From: Actinomycetes bacterium
GTDB taxonomy: Bacteria; Actinomycetota; Acidimicrobiia; Acidimicrobiales; UBA8190
Direction: 5' to 3'
Assembly: GCA_021798135.1 (NCBI GenBank)
Contig: JAJZYI010000067.1
Span: forward strand, 1 to 12,801
DNA: 12,801 nt
Both the position numbers and the translations under genes were made by a program. This document shows positions 7,455 through 12,801 of this stretch, piece after piece. Numbering within the stretch: the stretch's first letter is position 1; each line of letters opens with the position of its first letter. The notes beneath the pieces were generated by a model. The model did not search any database, was not told the origin of the DNA, and saw nothing but the letters and a program-made list of their open reading frames with translations.

Positions 7455-8604
7455 TCGTAGACGGACCCTCGCGATTCGAAGGGTACGAAGGGCTACCAGT
7501 CGACGGGGCCTGCGTATGGCGCGTCTGCACCAGGTCGAGCAGCTCCTGTTGTGAGCGCACGCCGAGCCTGCGGAACATGCTGGTGAGGTGGTTTCGTACC
7601 GTGCTCTGGCTCACGTAGAGCTGTCGGGCGATCGCCGGCACCCGCTGGCCTTCGAGCAACCGCTGCAGGATCTCCCATTGGCGGCTGGAGAGCTCGCGCA
7701 GCAAGGGAGCGGCCGCCGGGTCGAGCGCCTGCTTGAAGACCGGGTCCACGCCCGACAACGCGACCTCCGCGGCAATCCGCCGCAGGTGCCCCTCGAGCCG
7801 CGTCGCCCTGTAGGCCTCCTCGCCTTCGTCGGACCTCGGTGCGAACGCGAAGCCGAACCGCATCACGTCGCTCGCCATCATGGTCAGGACGCCGGACAGA
7901 GCGGTCCATCCACCGTCGCGGTGACAGAAGCGGAGCCGCAGTCCCACGGCCGACCGGCTGGCCGAGCAGTCGGCTACCGCCTGGAACAGCATCGGCAGGT
8001 CCTCTGCGAGCACCAGGGCGGTGATCGGCATCCTGTACAGCTCGTCGACGCTGTAGCCCAGTGATTGCTCGACGTCCTCGTTGATTCGCAGGATCCGCCA
8101 GCTGATGTCGAAGCTGCCCACGACCAATCCGGACTCCATCGCGGGCAGCGCAATCTCCGTGGGTGCCCAACCGGCGGTGGCGACGCCCTGGTCGGGCGGC
8201 ACCAACAGCCACAGGGCCCGCCGCCGAGCGGTCCGGTCGATCATCAGCAGCCAGCTGTCGGCCCGCAATGCCTCGTCGTTACGCCCGACCGGTGTCAAGT
8301 GCGCCATGCACGCATCGATCGCACCCGCAGCCAAGAGGTCGAACAGCGAATCGGCGTCAGCGAAGCCGGCGAGCGGGGGGCGGGGGGCGGTGCCAACCCG
8401 GTCACCGCCGGCGGCGAGCACGTCCTCCATCGCGTGGCTCATCGAAACGATCTTCCGGTCGCGGACGTCGACGATGCCGATCGGCAACGGGCACCGACCC
8501 ACGAAGCGTTCGGCGCCATCCTCCGACGTATCCATCAGGTGCACCGCTGCAACTGCCATCACGCACCCGGCGATCGTCCGACTGTCGACAGCCCGCTCGT
8601 CCAT
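7447..8604 (-). CDS. PAS-containing LuxR-type transcriptional regulator
   Basis: A 385-residue cytosolic regulator. ATG 8604 is chosen because GGGGAGAGGAG lies directly before it; a GTG 27 bases upstream has no such site. A divergent PAS-like region is at about 35-135 and a clearer PAS fold at about 155-255 (VVGSFDISWRILRINEDVEQ, then SLGYSVDELY). The C-terminal LuxR helix-turn-helix is at about 305-360: LSSRQWEILQRLLEGQ, then VSQSTVRNHLTSMFRRLGV. There is no receiver domain with phosphorylatable Asp and no autoinducer or ATPase domain, so it is not a classical response regulator, LuxR quorum sensor or LAL. The PAS part may sense a small molecule or redox state, which is inference. The last 25 residues are a Ser/Pro tail. 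It is first of three genes on minus and probably controls the EAL and fliG genes. Confidence 0.88.
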   Translation of the reverse strand: MDERAVDSRTIAGCVMAVAAVHLMDTSEDGAERFVGRCPLPIGIVDVRDRKIVSMSHAMEDVLAAGGDRVGTAPRPPLAGFADADSLFDLLAAGAIDACMAHLTPVGRNDEALRADSWLLMIDRTARRRALWLLVPPDQGVATAGWAPTEIALPAMESGLVVGSFDISWRILRINEDVEQSLGYSVDELYRMPITALVLAEDLPMLFQAVADCSASRSAVGLRLRFCHRDGGWTALSGVLTMMASDVMRFGFAFAPRSDEGEEAYRATRLEGHLRRIAAEVALSGVDPVFKQALDPAAAPLLRELSSRQWEILQRLLEGQRVPAIARQLYVSQSTVRNHLTSMFRRLGVRSQQELLDLVQTRHTQAPSTGSPSYPSNREGPSTSP

Positions 8605-8773
8605 CTCCTCTCCCCGGGGAATTCGTAACACGACCCCGGCGGCACGTCGAGGCGCCCCCGAACAGCGTCATCGGTGGCCCCAATTGTTGAGGTCGCATTG
8701 TCGCCAACGGCCCGGGGTGACGGCGGGCGGGTCCCCCCGGGACGGCTGGCGCCCAGGGCGCGCGGTCCTGTCG

Positions 8774-8779
8774 TATCCT
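8774..8779 (+). promoter_or_regulatory. -10 box for a leaderless transcript
   Basis: TATCCT fits the actinobacterial TAnnnT -10 motif and ends 6 bases before the ATG at 8786, so transcription would begin at or next to the start codon. No purine-rich ribosome site precedes that ATG, in agreement with leaderless translation. No convincing -35 is seen. Confidence 0.5.
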
Positions 8780-8785
8780 CGGCCC

Positions 8786-8998
8786 ATGCCCGACGCACCC
8801 TCGTCCTCCGACAAGACCTGGCGCTACCGCTTCATCCGTCCTGGTGGCGACGAGGTCGAGACGGGTGCGTTCGGTGACGACGAGGCGGCCATGGGCCGAG
8901 CCCGCGAGCTGTCGACGTCGAGGGGGGAGGCCATCGTCGTGGAGCGCTACGGCATGGTCGACTGGCACTACGTCGACGAGGCCGACGAGCGGCCCTGA
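8786..8998 (+). CDS. Small hypothetical protein, 70 residues
   Basis: A compact acidic protein: TWRYRFIRPGGDEVETGAF, then GDDEAAMGRARELS, then EAIVVERYGMVDWHYVDEAD. Alternating hydrophobic residues suggest a small alpha/beta fold; there is no signal peptide, membrane segment or cysteine. The start at 8786 rests on the -10 box 6 bases upstream and on the sudden change to protein-like sequence there; the same frame is open upstream but reads as Arg/Ser-rich shadow of the LuxR gene. It is transcribed away from that gene and converges on dnaB. I do not recognise the family. The patterned composition makes a real gene likely. Confidence 0.72.
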   Translation: MPDAPSSSDKTWRYRFIRPGGDEVETGAFGDDEAAMGRARELSTSRGEAIVVERYGMVDWHYVDEADERP

Positions 8999-9005
8999 AC
9001 CCCTG

Positions 9006-9032
9006 GCCTGCGCGGCCCGGCGCCGCGCAGGC
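9006..9032. terminator. Two-way terminator between the small gene and dnaB
   Basis: A perfect 11-bp stem: GCCTGCGCGGC (9006-9016), loop CCGGC, GCCGCGCAGGC (9022-9032). It fills most of the 39-base gap between two convergent stop codons. There is no T-run, which is common for actinobacterial terminators. Confidence 0.7.
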
Positions 9033-9037
9033 GGAGG

Positions 9038-10402
9038 TCAGACCCGGGCCATGTTGCCGAAGCGCGTGTAGTGGTCGAGGAAGGCGAGCTGGACGTTGCC
9101 GACTGGGCCGTTGCGGTGCTTGGCGATCAGGATCTCAGCGGTGCCCCGGTCGGGTGAGTCGGGGTTGTAGACCTCGTCGCGGTAGATGAAGAGGACGACG
9201 TCCGCGTCCTGCTCGATCGACCCCGATTCGCGGAGGTCGGCCAGCACCGGCCGCTTGTCCTGGCGCATCTCGAGGTTGCGGGACAGCTGGGACAGGGCGA
9301 TCACCGGCACGTTCAGCTCCCGGGCCAGGATCTTCAGGCCCCGGCTGATCTCGGAGACCTCGACCTGTCGGCTCTCGGCCCGGTTCCGCCCGGTCATGAG
9401 CTGCAGGTAGTCGATGACGACCAGGCCGAGGCCCTGGCGGGCCATCAGCCGCCGGGCCTTGGCCCGGATGTCCATGACCGTCACGTTGGGGTTGTCGTCG
9501 ATGAAGATCGGGGCGTCGCCGAGACGGCCGATGGCGTCGGAGATCTTCGGCCAGTCGCTGTCGAGCAGGCGCCCGTTGCGCATGCGGGTGGCGTCCACCC
9601 GGGCTTCGGAGCACAGCAGCCGCTGCGTGAGCTCCAGATGGCTCATCTCGAGCGAGAAGAGGAGCACCGGCTTGGACGTGGCCATCGCCGCGTGGTTGAC
9701 GATGCCGAGCGCGAAGCTGGTCTTCCCCATGGCGGGCCTGGCGCCGACGACGACGAGGTTGGAGGGCTGCAGCCCGGCCAGGCGCTCGTCGAGGTCGGTG
9801 TAGCCCGTCGGGACGCCGGTGATGGTCTCCTCGCGCTCGTACAGGTGCTCCAGGTGGTCCAGGCTCTGCGCCAGCAGGTCGCGCAGCGGCGACAGGGTGT
9901 CGACCACGCGGCGCTGCGCCACCTCGAAGACGAGCGTCTCCGCCCGGTCGACGGCCTGCTCCACGTCCTCGGGCACGCTGTAGCCGAGCTCGGCGATCTC
10001 CCCGGCCACGGCGACCAGCCGGCGCAGCAGGGCGTGCTCCTCCACGATCCGGGCGTAGTGCCCGGCGTTGGCGGTGGACGGCGTGTTCACCTGCAGCGAC
10101 ACCAGCAACGCGGGGTCGCCCACCGCGTCGGCCAGCCCTGAGCGCCGGAGCTCCTCCGCCACCGTGACCGGGTCGGCCGGCTCGCCGCGGGTGTACAGCG
10201 CCGTGATCGCCGCGAAGACGTGCGCGTGGGCCGGCTTGTAGAAGTCCTCGGCGGTGCAGCACTCGAGCGCGGCGGCGATGGCGTCGCGGGACAGGAGCAT
10301 GGCCCCGAGGACGGACTCCTCCGCCTCGAGGTTGTGGGGCGGTACGCGACCGCCGACCGCCTGGAGCCGGCGGGGACGGGGATCGTCGAGCGTCTGGGGC
10401 AT
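9038..10402 (-). CDS. dnaB: Replicative DNA helicase DnaB
   Basis: A 454-residue hexameric 5'-3' helicase that unwinds DNA at the replication fork and interacts with primase. The N-terminal domain begins PPHNLEAEESVLGAMLLS (21-38). The RecA-like domain shows Walker A GARPAMGKT (220-228), catalytic glutamate E252 in FSLEMS, Walker B LVVIDYLQLM (327-336), ALSQLSRNLEMR (369-380) and ADLRESGSIEQDADVV (388-403). The length is normal and no intein interrupts the motifs, although inteins are known in some actinobacterial dnaB genes. ATG 10402 is chosen because AGAGG precedes it and homology starts about 20 residues later; the frame is open for 66 more codons without family similarity. It lies downstream of rplI as in many bacteria, but two hairpins stand between, so it may have its own promoter. 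Confidence 0.97.
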   Translation of the reverse strand: MPQTLDDPRPRRLQAVGGRVPPHNLEAEESVLGAMLLSRDAIAAALECCTAEDFYKPAHAHVFAAITALYTRGEPADPVTVAEELRRSGLADAVGDPALLVSLQVNTPSTANAGHYARIVEEHALLRRLVAVAGEIAELGYSVPEDVEQAVDRAETLVFEVAQRRVVDTLSPLRDLLAQSLDHLEHLYEREETITGVPTGYTDLDERLAGLQPSNLVVVGARPAMGKTSFALGIVNHAAMATSKPVLLFSLEMSHLELTQRLLCSEARVDATRMRNGRLLDSDWPKISDAIGRLGDAPIFIDDNPNVTVMDIRAKARRLMARQGLGLVVIDYLQLMTGRNRAESRQVEVSEISRGLKILARELNVPVIALSQLSRNLEMRQDKRPVLADLRESGSIEQDADVVLFIYRDEVYNPDSPDRGTAEILIAKHRNGPVGNVQLAFLDHYTRFGNMARV

Positions 10403-10459
10403 GGTGCCTCTACCCTGACCGACGACGCCTGGGGAGCGAAAGGCGCAGAACCTGTGCAA

Positions 10460-10480
10460 ATCCCGGCACGCGCCGGGGAT
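10460..10480 (-). terminator. Hairpin with short U-run upstream of dnaB
   Basis: On minus, CCCGGC-GCGT-GCCGGG (plus positions 10477-10462) forms a perfect 6-bp stem, extendable by AT pairs past one bulged base, and is followed by ATTTGC. It lies 58 bases before the dnaB start. It could be a weak terminator, an attenuator in the dnaB leader, or a structure of no function. Confidence 0.35.
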
Positions 10481-10569
10481 AGCCCTGTGGACGGCTCGGG
10501 CGCGCCGGGTCGGCCGTGCGCTGGACGAGGGTCGGTGCCACCACGGTGGCATGGTGCCCTGCGGGTGTG

Positions 10570-10603
10570 ACGATGCCCGCACCCCGAAGGGTGCGGGCAT
10601 CGT
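10570..10603. terminator. Strong hairpin terminator after rplI
   Basis: A perfect 15-bp stem: 10570-10584 pairs with 10589-10603 around the loop CGAA. It lies 39 bases beyond the duplicated rplI end and is the longest perfect stem I noticed in the window. No U-run follows on minus. The position suits the end of the rpsF-ssb-rpsR-rplI transcript. Confidence 0.7.
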
Positions 10604-10642
10604 GCGCCGACCCGTGGGCCGGCACCGCCGTCGGCCGCGGCG

Positions 10643-10734
10643 TCAGTCCTCCTCGGCGACCACCTCGATGGTCATGTCGGCCGCCACGTTGCCGTGCAGG
10701 TGCACGGGCACGCCGTGGACGCCCACCGACTCGA
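10643..10734 (-). pseudogene. Duplicated 3' fragment of rplI
   Basis: Translated on minus, this encodes ESVGVHGVPVHLHGNVAADM followed by TIEVVAEED and a stop, matching the last 29 codons of rplI immediately upstream in transcription. Four residues differ (E/K, G/S, G/S, D/H). It has no start codon of its own and lies after the rplI stop in a shifted frame (92 is not a multiple of 3), so it should not be translated. It would form the 3' untranslated part of the rplI mRNA. Confidence 0.85.
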
Positions 10735-10826
10735 TCAGTCCTCCTCGGCGACCACCTCGATGGTCATGTGCGCCGCCACGTTGCTGTGCAGGTGCACGGG
10801 CACGCTGTGGACGCCCACCGACTTGA
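10643..10826. repeat. 92-bp tandem direct duplication of the rplI end
   Basis: Unit 10643-10734 is repeated head to tail at 10735-10826. Aligned by eye, the copies differ at five positions: an adjacent CG/GC swap and three C/T changes, about 95% identity. The proximal unit (10735-10826) is the working end of rplI. The bases TC follow both units, a possible trace of microhomology at the junction. Confidence 0.92.
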
Positions 10827-11187
10827 TCGGCTCGTCGAGCTGGATCTTGCGGCGGTCGAGGACCACCCCGAGCTGGGCCTCCGCCGCCGCGGCCAGGTCG
10901 GCGGCCGTGACGGAGCCGAACAGCCGGCCGCTGGAGCCGGCCCGGGCGGAGATCCGCAGCGTCGGGCCGGTCAGGGCGCGGGCCACGGTCTCGGCCGCCT
11001 GGTGGTCGGCCGCCTCGCGCAGGTCTCGGCCACGGCGCATGGCGGCGGCCTGGGCCTCGATGCCGGGGGTGGCGTCGACCGCCTGGCGCTTGGGGAACAG
11101 GTAGTTGCGGGCGAAGCCCTTCGACACGTCGACGATGTCCCCGCGCTTGCCGAGGCGGTCGACGTCCTGGCGGAGCAGCACGCGCAT
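10735..11187 (-). CDS. rplI: 50S ribosomal protein L9
   Basis: A 150-residue protein of normal length. The N-terminal 23S rRNA-binding domain shows MRVLLRQDVDRLGKRGDIVD and then VSKGFARNYLFPKRQAV (21-37); a central helix (about 40-75) leads to the C-terminal domain with GRLFGSVT (87-94) and PIKSVGVHSVPVHLH (120-134). GGAGAGGAG lies 7 bases before the ATG. The ATG overlaps the rpsR stop by one base (TGATG). It is oddly followed by a second copy of its own last 92 bases, but the gene itself is complete. Confidence 0.96.
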   Translation of the reverse strand: MRVLLRQDVDRLGKRGDIVDVSKGFARNYLFPKRQAVDATPGIEAQAAAMRRGRDLREAADHQAAETVARALTGPTLRISARAGSSGRLFGSVTAADLAAAAEAQLGVVLDRRKIQLDEPIKSVGVHSVPVHLHSNVAAHMTIEVVAEED

Positions 11188-11696
11188 CAGGACTCCTCTC
11201 CGGCCGACGCGGCCACCGGAGCCTCCGCAGCGGGCTGGACCCCGTCGGCCGCCGCGGTCGGCACCCGCTCGCGACCGCCGTCCCCGCGCTGGCCCTCGCG
11301 GCCGCCCTCGCGACCGCCCTCGCGACCGCCCTCGCGACCGCCCTCGCGACCGCCCTCACCGCTGCCGGGGCCGCCACGGCCACGGCCGCCACGGCCGCCG
11401 CGGCCGGCAGAGCGCTCGGTCATCATGCGCTGCGTGTACGGCAGCAGCACGAGCTCCCGGGCCGTCTTGATGGCGATGGCCACCTCGCGCTGGTGCTGCG
11501 TGCAGTTGCCGGTGACCCGGCGCGCCCGGATCTTGCCCCGGTCGCTCATGTACTTGCGCAGCATGCCGACGTCCTTGTAGTCGACCCAGGCGACCTTGTC
11601 GCGGCACAGCGCGCAGGGCTTCTTCTTCGTCCGCCGGGCGGCGTCCTTGGCGCCTCGGCGGCTGCTGCTGCTGCTGCGGTCGGTGTTCCTGGCCAT
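11187..11696 (-). CDS. rpsR: 30S ribosomal protein S18 with long Gly/Arg/Glu-rich C-terminal tail
   Basis: A 169-residue protein; S18 is usually 70-90. The core (about 25-92) is canonical: CALC (28-31), VDYKDVGMLRKYMSDRGKIR (38-57), VTGNCTQHQREVA (61-73). C28, C31, C65 and H68 make this the zinc-binding C+ form. In the small subunit S18 pairs with S6 at the platform. Residues 93-169 are an added tail: an RGG-like part (SAGRGGRGGRGRGG), a GGRE repeat (about 115-135), then an Ala/Pro/Glu stretch ending GEES. ATG 11696 follows the ssb stop after one base (TGAGATG), with GAGGAG upstream. The frame stays open through the tail to a stop that overlaps rplI, so the tail appears genuine. Confidence 0.94.
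   Translation of the reverse strand: MARNTDRSSSSSRRGAKDAARRTKKKPCALCRDKVAWVDYKDVGMLRKYMSDRGKIRARRVTGNCTQHQREVAIAIKTARELVLLPYTQRMMTERSAGRGGRGGRGRGGPGSGEGGREGGREGGREGGREGGREGQRGDGGRERVPTAAADGVQPAAEAPVAASAGEES
11293..11352. repeat. 12-bp tandem repeat inside rpsR
   Basis: Five head-to-tail units of CCCTCGCGACCG (plus strand; the first unit has G for A at one place), followed by a decayed sixth unit (11353-11364). Each unit keeps the frame and encodes Gly-Gly-Arg-Glu on minus. Confidence 0.93.
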
Positions 11697-11697
11697 C

Positions 11698-12162
11698 TCA
11701 GAAGGGCTCCTCGTCGTACCCGTACCCGCCGGCACCGGTGCCGGCGGCGGCGGCCGGACGGGGGGCTGCCGCCGGGCGGCCCCCCTCGGCGGGGCCGCGC
11801 CGCTCGTTCTTGGTCACCTGGGCGGTGGCCCAGCGCAGGCTGGGCCCGATCTCGTCCGCCACCACCTCCACCTTGGAGCGCTTGTCGCCCTCCGGGGTCT
11901 CCCACGACCGCTGCTCCAGGCGGCCGGTGACGATCACCCGCGAGCCGCGCGTCAGGCTCTCGGCGGCGTTCTCCGCCATCTCGCGCCAGCACACGACGTC
12001 GAAGAACGACGTCGCCTCCTCCCACTCCTGGGTCTGGCGGTTCTGCCACCGCCGGTTGACCGCCAGCCCGAAGGTGGTCGTGGCCTGGCCGGTCGGCGTG
12101 AAGCGCAGCTCGGGGTCACGCGTGACGTTGCCCACGAGCACCACGGTGTTGCCGTTGGACAT
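11698..12162 (-). CDS. ssb: Single-stranded DNA-binding protein
   Basis: A 154-residue SSB that coats single-stranded DNA during replication, repair and recombination. The OB fold covers about 1-110: NTVVLVGNVTRDPELRFTPT (5-24), TTFGLAVNRRW (29-39), FFDVVCWREMAENAAE (53-68), GSRVIVTGRLEQRSWE (73-88). An Ala/Pro/Gly linker follows, and the C-terminus ends DEEPF, the acidic tip ending in Pro-Phe that binds partner proteins. GGGAGG lies 7 bases before ATG 12162. It sits 20 bases after rpsF and one base before rpsR, so one transcript is expected. Confidence 0.97.
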   Translation of the reverse strand: MSNGNTVVLVGNVTRDPELRFTPTGQATTTFGLAVNRRWQNRQTQEWEEATSFFDVVCWREMAENAAESLTRGSRVIVTGRLEQRSWETPEGDKRSKVEVVADEIGPSLRWATAQVTKNERRGPAEGGRPAAAPRPAAAAGTGAGGYGYDEEPF

Positions 12163-12182
12163 CGCTGCCTCCCTCCCCGGGC

Positions 12183-12551
12183 TCAGCCGGCCGCGGGAGC
12201 CGCGGCCGCTGCTGCCGGCTCCGGCCGCCCGGGACGCCGGCGCTGGCCGGCGGCCGCGTCGGGCACCCGCACGATCTTGTGCCGCAGCACCTCGTCCGCC
12301 AGCGACAGGAAGCGGTCGAGCTCGGCGGCGGCGGCGGGCTCGGCGCCGAACTCCACCAGCACGTAGTACCCCTCGCGGCGGTGGCGCATCTCGTAGGCGA
12401 AGGGGCGCTTGCCCCAGCGGTCCACCCTGCCGGGCGTGCCGCCGTGGGTGCGCAGGACGTCGAGGGCCCGGTCGAGGACGGCGTTCACGGCCGTGTCCTC
12501 GGCTTGGGCGTCGAAGATGATCACTGTCTCATAGGGCCGCACGGGCGGCAC
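12183..12551 (-). CDS. rpsF: 30S ribosomal protein S6
   Basis: A 122-residue protein binding 16S rRNA together with S18. Motifs are RPYETVIIFDAQ (5-16), DRWGKRPFAYEMRHRREGYY (about 44-63), and LDRFLSLADEVLRHKIVRVP (78-97). The last 25 residues are an Arg then Ala/Pro tail. There are two possible GTG starts: 12551, 5 bases after GGAGG, and 12542, about 10 bases after a second GGAGG, which would give the family's canonical MRPYE N-terminus. I list the longer form; the difference is three residues. It is first of the rpsF-ssb-rpsR-rplI set. Confidence 0.95.
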   Translation of the reverse strand: MPPVRPYETVIIFDAQAEDTAVNAVLDRALDVLRTHGGTPGRVDRWGKRPFAYEMRHRREGYYVLVEFGAEPAAAAELDRFLSLADEVLRHKIVRVPDAAAGQRRRPGRPEPAAAAAAPAAG

Positions 12552-12644
12552 ACCTCCCTCCGGACCCGGCGCCTGGCGCTCGGGGCTCCGCTCGGCGGAG
12601 CAGGGGTCGTGGCAAGGTCCACCACGCTGGCGGACCGGTCCATG
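12552..12644 (-). promoter_or_regulatory. rpsF leader with hairpin, possible S6:S18 autoregulation site
   Basis: The 90-odd bases before rpsF on minus hold a perfect hairpin, GCTCCGC-CGA-GCGGAGC (plus 12601-12585), with CCG at its tip. A longer pairing of GGACC upstream with GGTCC just before the ribosome site could enclose it, and the palindrome GGACCGGTCC (12632-12641) offers a competing partner. An S6:S18 complex is known to bind a CCG-bearing structure in rpsF leaders of many bacteria. Whether this is that motif is inference. Confidence 0.35.
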
Positions 12645-12647
12645 CTA
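12642..12647 (-). promoter_or_regulatory. Candidate -10 box upstream of rpsF
   Basis: TAGCAT on minus fits TAnnnT and would start a transcript about 85 bases before the rpsF GTG. It overlaps the TAG stop of the preceding gene. No -35 is seen at the right distance. Confidence 0.25.
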
Positions 12648-12801
12648 GCCGACCGGCGGTGGGGCGCCGCCCCCCGGCGGACGGTCACCGGGCGACGCCG
12701 GCTCGGCGGCGGCTCCCGGGGCGGGAGCGGGGCCCCGGTCCACCGCGTGGTACGTCTCGGCGTCGGCGGGGAACGACCCGGCCCGGACGTCCGCCGCCCA
12801 G
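12645..12801 (-). CDS. 3' end of a gene, partial, perhaps panB
   Basis: Fifty-one codons are open from the window edge to TAG 12647-12645. The first visible residues are WAADVRAGSFPADAETYHAV, followed by a Pro/Ala/Gly-rich tail ending PPPVG. The first part looks like real protein, unlike the Arg-rich neighbouring frames. It recalls the C-terminus of ketopantoate hydroxymethyltransferase (PanB), which often ends with a DVRxGxFP-type segment. That identification is from memory of a short motif and is weak. Confidence 0.45.
   Translation of the reverse strand, partial: WAADVRAGSFPADAETYHAVDRGPAPAPGAAAEPASPGDRPPGGGAPPPVG

Noticed and set aside
7447..8604. A two-component response regulator or quorum-sensing LuxR
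   Set aside because: No receiver domain, conserved phospho-Asp or autoinducer-binding residues are seen; the sensory part is PAS-like, and no histidine kinase or luxI lies nearby.
10450..10500. DnaA boxes or an origin near dnaB
   Set aside because: TTTGCACA and GTCCACA match the TTATCCACA consensus at only about six of nine positions, there is no AT-rich stretch, and dnaA/dnaN are absent.
10643..10826. Insertion sequence or attachment-site duplication
   Set aside because: There is no transposase, integrase or terminal inverted repeat; the unit is simply the end of the neighbouring gene.
11293..11364. CRISPR array
   Set aside because: Units are 12 bases, adjacent without spacers, and lie in frame inside rpsR.
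10643..11392. A frame that joins the duplicated rplI end to sequence upstream, suggesting a frameshifted or extended L9
   Set aside because: L9 is complete in its own frame (10735-11187). The other frame reads Arg/Ala-rich out-of-frame sequence until it reaches the duplicate, and no slippery site is evident.

Overview
The window is very GC-rich double-stranded bacterial DNA. Coding is dense, third codon positions are strongly G/C, GTG starts are common, genes overlap by a few bases, and a SigA-type TAnnnT box sits one spacer before a start codon. Together with the rpsF-ssb-rpsR-rplI-dnaB order and a zinc-ribbon (C+) S18, this points to Actinomycetota. The presence of fliG means a motile lineage or a relative of one. 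Acidimicrobiia is my best guess, but nothing seen here proves the class.

Layout, left to right. (1) 1-1932, plus strand: a possible gene end, then an ABC-2 type exporter (ATPase 155-1096, membrane subunit 1093-1932, coupled by a GTGA overlap). (2) 2072-4315, minus strand: nitronate monooxygenase followed after 12 bases by a MalY/PatB-type C-S lyase/aminotransferase. (3) 4316-4776: gene-free. (4) 4777-8604, minus strand: a three-gene set in transcription order, a PAS-LuxR regulator, a degenerate-GGDEF/EAL protein and the flagellar switch protein FliG. The last two overlap by 4 bases. No other flagellar or chemotaxis gene is in the window. (5) 8786-8998, plus strand: a 70-residue protein that looks leaderless. 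(6) 9038-12551, minus strand: the replication/ribosome block rpsF, ssb, rpsR, rplI, then dnaB behind two hairpins. (7) 12645-12801, minus strand: the last 51 codons of an unidentified gene, perhaps panB.

The most noteworthy points are the LuxR-EAL-FliG cassette, which would place c-di-GMP breakdown and the motor switch protein under one regulator; a 92-bp tandem duplication of the 3' end of rplI with five differences between copies; an S18 protein about twice the usual length, with a Gly-Gly-Arg-Glu repeat tail encoded by a 12-bp DNA repeat; and a possible structured leader before rpsF. The ABC exporter, nitronate monooxygenase, PatB-like enzyme and DnaB look ordinary. All calls come from reading motifs and gene order; no similarity search was run.
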